Origin: Sulfurospirillum arsenophilum NBRC 109478
GTDB lineage: Bacteria > Campylobacterota > Campylobacteria > Campylobacterales > Sulfurospirillaceae
DNA length: 47,872 nucleotides
Reading direction: 5' to 3'
Assembly: GCF_000813345.1 (NCBI RefSeq)
Contig: NZ_BBQF01000007.1
Coordinates: forward strand, 1 to 47,872
Shown: positions 43,251 through 47,872 of the stretch, one piece after another
Layout: each line of letters begins with the position of its first letter
Position numbering within the stretch: the stretch's first letter is position 1
The notes under the pieces: generated by a model
The model's input: the letters and a program-made list of their open reading frames with translations, nothing else
What the model was told of the DNA's origin: nothing
Databases searched by the model: none
Program-made: the position numbers and the translations under genes

Positions 43251-44675
43251 TTACAGCTCTTCAGCGTGTCTTTCAAACACCTCTTTGTCCCAACCGCCAC
43301 CAAGTGATTTGTAAAGAGAAACACCCGAACTCAGCAAGGCTTGTTTGGTTTGCGATGTTGCTAGTTTTGCAGAAAGAAGATTACGCTTTGCATCTAAAAG
43401 GGTTAAGTAATCGCCATAACCGCTCTCATACTGTTTTTTAGCCAATGTATAGACTTGTTCAATATTCTTCTCATAAGAGAGTTGATGCTCAAGCTTTTGA
43501 GTGAGTGTATGACGTTTATTTAAAGCATCATACGCCTCTTGAAACGCTTGTTGTACTGTCTTTGCATAAGCAATCTCTGCTAGCTCTTTATTGGCTTTGG
43601 CACTCTCAACGTTGGAGCTGGTTTTACCCATATTAAACAGTGGTGAGGCAAGGCTTCCACCAAAGCTGTTCATGGCGGATTGCGACTTCATCAGATTAGA
43701 GAGTTGTGTACTTTCAAACCCAAGTGCGCCTGAGAGACTAATACTTGGAAAGTATGCCGCACGTGCTACACCGATGTTAGCATTGGCTGCTTTGAGATTC
43801 TCTTCGGCTTGTTTGATATCAGGACGTTTGGTTAACAGTTCCGATGGTAAGTTAGACGGTACTGTTATATCACTTGGCAACACTCTTGGTAAACCATCTT
43901 TACTAAAAGCAGCAATGGCTTCAGGTGATTTACCTACAAGTACTGCCAATGCACTTTGTTGTAAAGCGATTGATTGCTCTAGGGCATCTTTGGTGATTTG
44001 AGCACTGTTTAGCTCGGCGCGTTCAGATAAAAGCGTTCCTTTAGAGATAGCTCCAAGGGTGTACTTAGACTCATTACGTTTAAGTCCTTCTTCTCTTGCT
44101 TTGATGGTCTCATTGGTAATGTCCAGTTGTTCATACAAACTAATAAGGGTAAAGTAACTGTCCACCACACTGGAAGCTAAAGAGATCTTCACCGTATCTT
44201 TAGCAGCATAGGTTGCTATAAGTGAAGATCTTGAAGAGGCTTCTGCTTCTTTATATTTGCCCCATAGGTCTAGCTCATAACTTAGCACTGCACTGAGTGA
44301 GAAGTCATTGTACGTGTTATGCGCTTTAGAGTTATACGTATCGGCACTACTTCTGATTCTTTGACCTGAACCTTGGACATCAAGGCTTGGGTAACGATTG
44401 GAGGTACTGCTGGAAAGCGTTGCTCTAGCTAAAGAGATATTTGCCATAGACGTTTGAAGGTCATAGTTATTTGCCAATGCCTCTTCAATAAGAGCTGAAA
44501 GCTTTGCATCGTGGTAACTACTCCACCATGCTGCGTCCACATACGGTGATTCACTTTTTACATCAGAGCGGTATGCTTCAGGAAACTGTGTTGTTGGGAT
44601 GTTCAGCTCTGGAGAGAGCGAACATCCACTAAGCATTAAGGCTATAACAGCACTGTAATAGAGACTATTCTTCAT
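43251..44675 (-). CDS. Outer-membrane efflux lipoprotein, NodT/OprM family
   Basis: 474 residues from the ATG at 44673-44675, which has AAAGGA upstream and overlaps the RND pump's last codons by 11 nt; a longer frame upstream was rejected. Lipobox LSGC gives lipidated Cys18. Two repeated OEP halves of long helices and beta strands follow, with VDAAWWSSYHDAKLSALIEEAL and TKRPDIKQAEENLKAANANIGVARAAYFPSISL typical of the NodT group. It forms the outer-membrane channel of the tripartite pump. Its last codons are duplicated as the remnant at 36465-36534. Confidence 0.93.
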   Translation of the reverse strand: MKNSLYYSAVIALMLSGCSLSPELNIPTTQFPEAYRSDVKSESPYVDAAWWSSYHDAKLSALIEEALANNYDLQTSMANISLARATLSSSTSNRYPSLDVQGSGQRIRSSADTYNSKAHNTYNDFSLSAVLSYELDLWGKYKEAEASSRSSLIATYAAKDTVKISLASSVVDSYFTLISLYEQLDITNETIKAREEGLKRNESKYTLGAISKGTLLSERAELNSAQITKDALEQSIALQQSALAVLVGKSPEAIAAFSKDGLPRVLPSDITVPSNLPSELLTKRPDIKQAEENLKAANANIGVARAAYFPSISLSGALGFESTQLSNLMKSQSAMNSFGGSLASPLFNMGKTSSNVESAKANKELAEIAYAKTVQQAFQEAYDALNKRHTLTQKLEHQLSYEKNIEQVYTLAKKQYESGYGDYLTLLDAKRNLLSAKLATSQTKQALLSSGVSLYKSLGGGWDKEVFERHAEEL

Positions 44676-47600
44676 CTTTTTTTCCTTTACGTGCAAACTT
44701 CGCATTAAGCTGCGCTAACCAGTTGTAAAAAAGTGGGATAAAGAAAATCGCAATGGTTGTTGCGGCGATCATTCCACCAATAACACCCGTACCAATCGCA
44801 TGACGACTTCCTGCTCCTGCACCAGAACTAAGTGCTAGTGGTAATACACCAATGGTAAAGGCAAGTGATGTCATAACAATCGGACGGAAACGAAGACGTG
44901 CCGCTTCTAGGGTTGCATCAAAAATAGACTTACCTCTCTCTTGGGCTTGCATGGCAAACTCAACGATCAAGATGGCATTCTTTGCTGAAAGACCAATAAG
45001 GACTAACAGACCGATTTGGAAATAGATATCATTGCTAAGACCTCTAAGATAGACTGCCATAATCGCTCCAAAGACCGCGAATGGAACAGCGGTGACTACG
45101 GCAAGTGGCATTAACCATCTCTCATACTGCGCTGCTAGGATTAGGAAAATGAAGACGATTCCAAAAATGAACGCTTGGCTTCCGCTTCCAGACATGGCTT
45201 TTTCTTGGTATGCCGTTCCTGACCATGCTATTGTATAACCTGAAGGTGCTACCTCTTTTACGACCTCTTCGATAGCTTTGAGTGCATCACCTGATGTATA
45301 ACCTGGGGCTGGTTCTCCCATGATTTTTGCAGCTGAGAAAAGATTGAAACGATCAACAATATCGGGACCCACAATACGTTCATAACTGACCAGCGAACTT
45401 AACGGAATAAGCTTTCCATTGTCAGACTTAACGAAAACATTTTTTAGATCTTCTGGTTTTTCTCTGAAATTGGCATCGGATTGAACATTGACTTGGTATG
45501 TACGTCCAAAAAGGTTAAAGTCATTCACATAATAAGCCCCAAATGTTGCTTGAAGTGTACTAAAGAGGTTTTGAATAGAAACACCCAGTGCCATCGCTTT
45601 TTCACGATCAACATTCATCTGATATTGAGGTACAGCCGAATCAAAGGTACTCCTAACGACCATCAATTCTGGACGTTGACGCGCTTTAGCGACCACAGCA
45701 TTCACAACATTTCCTAAATCATGAAATGAACTACCTGTTCTATCTTGCAAATACATCTCAAATCCGCCCGTAAGACTGAGACCTATAATAGGAGGTGGAT
45801 TGACAGTAAAAATATTGGCATCTGCAATTTTTGAAAATGCTTCATTATACTTTTTACTCAGTACCATTGAGTGGCGTGATGGATCTTTACGCTCATCCCA
45901 ATCTTTTAAGAGTAAAAAGGAGGTTCCTGCATTGGACTTATTTGCACCACTACTACGATCAAATCCTGTGATTACCATCGAATACACAACATCGTCCATC
46001 TTGAGTGTGATATCGTCTAATTGATCCATAATCTCTTGTGTGCGGTTCAATGTCGCAGCGGGGGGAAGTGAAACCAAGGTAGCCAGATACCCTTTATCTT
46101 CATTAGGCACTAAACTGGTAGGGATTTTTTGAAAGAGCTGATAAGTTGTTCCCATCAGTGCCGCAAAAACAATAATACTAATGACTCCATGACGAACGAC
46201 GAGACTGACACCACTCGTGAACCAGTTGGTTGAGGCATCAAAAAATTCATTGAATTTTCGTACAAACCAAAACGGTTTAGGTTCTTTCTTTTTAAGTAAA
46301 ATTGCACACAAGGCAGGAGTCAACGTCAGCGCAACCAACCCAGAAATGACCACAGAGATAACAATCGTAATCGCAAACTGTTGATACATAGCACCCGTAA
46401 ATCCACCCATAAACGTTACAGGAATAAAGACCGCACACAACACTAAAACGATGGCAACAACGGGACCGGTGACCTCTTGCATCGCTTTAATGGTAGCATC
46501 TTTGACGCTAATATCTTTTTCAGAGTGTAAGATACGCTCCACGTTTTCAATAACAATAATGGCATCATCGACTACGATACCAATGGCAAGCACTAAACCA
46601 AACAAGGTTAAAAGGTTAATCGAAAATCCTAAAGCATACATACCCGCAAATGAACCAATAATCGAAACAGGAATTGCAAGGACTGGGATAATCGTTGCTC
46701 TCATATTCTGTAAAAATAGATAAACAATCGCAACAACGAGTAAGAGCGCTTCTATGAGTGTTTTAACGACTTCTTGTGCGGAAACTTCAACGAATTTTGT
46801 CGTATCATAAGGCACATGGTACTCCGTATCTTCAGGAAAAGATTTAGCAATTTCTGCCATAGCAGCTTCTACTCGCTTACCAGTGGCAAGGGCATTGGCA
46901 CCTGATTGTAAATAGATACCAATAGGAATACCAGGCTGTCCATTGAGCTTTCCTGAAATATCATACGACTTTGCACCAAGCTCTACTCTTGCTACATCTT
47001 TAAGGCGTAAGGTTGAACCATCCTTATTGGATTTTAGAATAATTTTTTCAAACTCATCAACTTTATCCAATCGCCCTTTGGTGCTGATTGTAAAGGTATA
47101 AGCTTGCGAACTCTCAGAAGGTGTTTGATTAAACCTTCCCGCAGCAAACTGTGCATTTTGCTGCGATACTGCATTAATAACATCAGCTGGAGTAAGATTG
47201 TATTTTGCGAGTTGGTCAGGCTTCATCCAGATACGCATCGAATAATCAAGCGTTCCAAATAAAGAAGCATCGCCCACACCTTCTACTCTTTTAAGTTCAT
47301 CGATAACATTAATAAGAGCATAATTTGCAAGGTAAATCTGATCGTAACTTTGTTTGGGCGAAACGAGTGTAACCAATTTTATAATATTGGATGATCGTTT
47401 GCGTACTGTAACCCCTTGCGCTTGCACTTCAGAAGGTAGTTTATTAAGAGCTGCTTGCACACGGTTGTTCACATTAATCGTCGCTTGATCAGGATCGGTT
47501 CCGATTTTAAAATAGACATTGACAGTCAGTGTTCCTGTGGATGATGCGGTTGAGGACATATACATCATATTTTCAACACCATTGATCTGTTCTTCTATGG

Positions 47601-47793
47601 GAGCCGCTACCGTTTTTGAGATGGTTTCAGCATTAGCACCATTGTACGTTGTACTCACAACAACCTGAGGAGGCGTAACTTCAGGATACTCTTCAATAGG
47701 TAACCCTCGAATCGCCATTAACCCCGCAATAATCACAACAATCGACAGAACGGTTGCAAAGATGGGGCGGTTGATAAAGAATTTTGAAAACAT
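44665..47793 (-). CDS. RND multidrug efflux pump, AcrB/MexB (HAE1) type
   Basis: 1042 residues, full length for the HAE1 family. Twelve membrane helices with two large periplasmic loops. The N-terminus FFINRPIFATVLSI is typical; the proton-relay Asp-Asp is in VVDDAIIVIENVERIL (about 405) and the matching Lys in GLSAKNAILIVEFA. It exports hydrophobic drugs, bile-like compounds or solvents by proton antiport, with the adaptor upstream and the channel downstream. AAGGA precedes the ATG, which is 3 nt after the adaptor stop; its 3' end overlaps the outer-membrane gene. Confidence 0.96.
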   Translation of the reverse strand: MFSKFFINRPIFATVLSIVVIIAGLMAIRGLPIEEYPEVTPPQVVVSTTYNGANAETISKTVAAPIEEQINGVENMMYMSSTASSTGTLTVNVYFKIGTDPDQATINVNNRVQAALNKLPSEVQAQGVTVRKRSSNIIKLVTLVSPKQSYDQIYLANYALINVIDELKRVEGVGDASLFGTLDYSMRIWMKPDQLAKYNLTPADVINAVSQQNAQFAAGRFNQTPSESSQAYTFTISTKGRLDKVDEFEKIILKSNKDGSTLRLKDVARVELGAKSYDISGKLNGQPGIPIGIYLQSGANALATGKRVEAAMAEIAKSFPEDTEYHVPYDTTKFVEVSAQEVVKTLIEALLLVVAIVYLFLQNMRATIIPVLAIPVSIIGSFAGMYALGFSINLLTLFGLVLAIGIVVDDAIIVIENVERILHSEKDISVKDATIKAMQEVTGPVVAIVLVLCAVFIPVTFMGGFTGAMYQQFAITIVISVVISGLVALTLTPALCAILLKKKEPKPFWFVRKFNEFFDASTNWFTSGVSLVVRHGVISIIVFAALMGTTYQLFQKIPTSLVPNEDKGYLATLVSLPPAATLNRTQEIMDQLDDITLKMDDVVYSMVITGFDRSSGANKSNAGTSFLLLKDWDERKDPSRHSMVLSKKYNEAFSKIADANIFTVNPPPIIGLSLTGGFEMYLQDRTGSSFHDLGNVVNAVVAKARQRPELMVVRSTFDSAVPQYQMNVDREKAMALGVSIQNLFSTLQATFGAYYVNDFNLFGRTYQVNVQSDANFREKPEDLKNVFVKSDNGKLIPLSSLVSYERIVGPDIVDRFNLFSAAKIMGEPAPGYTSGDALKAIEEVVKEVAPSGYTIAWSGTAYQEKAMSGSGSQAFIFGIVFIFLILAAQYERWLMPLAVVTAVPFAVFGAIMAVYLRGLSNDIYFQIGLLVLIGLSAKNAILIVEFAMQAQERGKSIFDATLEAARLRFRPIVMTSLAFTIGVLPLALSSGAGAGSRHAIGTGVIGGMIAATTIAIFFIPLFYNWLAQLNAKFARKGKKDEE

Positions 47794-47796
47794 AGC

Positions 47797-47872
47797 TTAT
47801 TCCTTCGCTTCTGCAAGGTTAATGGCAGAACCTGGACGTATCTTTGTTAGGTTATTCGTAATAACCACATCG
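47797..47872 (-). CDS. RND periplasmic adaptor (membrane fusion protein), C-terminal fragment
   Basis: Only the last 24 codons are in the window; the gene continues beyond the right edge. The visible residues include ITNNLTKIRPGSAINLAEA before TAA at 47797-47799, the usual end of AcrA-like adaptors (a 'VRPG' type turn). It is the first gene of the leftward adaptor-pump-channel operon. The promoter and any local repressor lie outside. Confidence 0.85.
   Translation of the reverse strand, partial: DVVITNNLTKIRPGSAINLAEAKE

Overview
The window reads as a chromosomal segment of a Campylobacterota bacterium, most likely Sulfurospirillum or a close relative. The reasons are a CiaB homologue, a 481-residue PycA-type biotin carboxylase, AT-rich DNA, and a gpmI-fabG-acpP-fabF-accA block divergent from mraY-murD. 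The genus is inferred from gene content and was not tested by a search.

Layout. From 1 to 7.75 kb is core housekeeping DNA: a small exported c-type cytochrome, a leftward fatty-acid operon (gpmI, fabG, acpP, fabF, accA) ending in a terminator that contains the accA stop codon, then mraY, murD and tRNA-Phe going right. From 8 to 12.7 kb is a two-partner secretion pair (TpsA cargo and TpsB transporter with an apparent third POTRA domain). From 12.9 to 23 kb come an EAL-CBS-GGDEF protein behind a strongly folded leader, a Cys-rich lipoprotein, an orphan FetB-like permease, pycA, ciaB, a PilZ protein, an RhlE-type helicase and a YaiI-family protein.

From 23 to 42 kb is an accessory region rich in oxidoreductases, hydrolases and MFS exporters. 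A tight nine-gene operon (aldo/keto reductase, cupin, alpha/beta hydrolase, second aldo/keto reductase, TIP30-like SDR, carboxymuconolactone decarboxylase-like protein, iron-sulfur flavoprotein, MFS exporter, AraC regulator) is followed by a Tat-exported flavodoxin with a DUF4405 membrane protein, a YqhD-like alcohol dehydrogenase, a metallo-beta-lactamase-fold protein, a cysteine-cluster protein, a Tat-exported aldo/keto reductase, a Na+/H+ antiporter, an SDR, a lipoprotein hydrolase and a second MFS exporter. From 42 to the right edge are an NTF2-like protein, an NAD(P)H-binding protein and the leftward end of an RND efflux operon (adaptor, pump, outer-membrane factor).

The main discovery is a shared promoter architecture. 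Five promoters between 23 and 42 kb carry TTTGCAGAAT-N2-GGCAAT-N11-ATCGTTCTA, in each case 57 bp (56 in one) ahead of a perfect TATAAT. They precede the nine-gene operon, the Tat-flavodoxin pair, the YqhD-like dehydrogenase, the second MFS/hydrolase pair and the cysteine-cluster gene. The obvious candidate regulator is the AraC protein at the end of the nine-gene operon, whose family (YqhC-like) controls yqhD in E. coli. This looks like a local reactive-carbonyl or electrophile stress regulon with cytoplasmic and periplasmic arms.

A second signal is the palindrome TTTACATGTAAA: eight exact copies and nine one-mismatch copies, inside genes and between them, concentrated in the first 23 kb and sparse in the accessory part. 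In three places two copies face each other to form hairpins behind genes. No insertion sequence, prophage or CRISPR array was seen.
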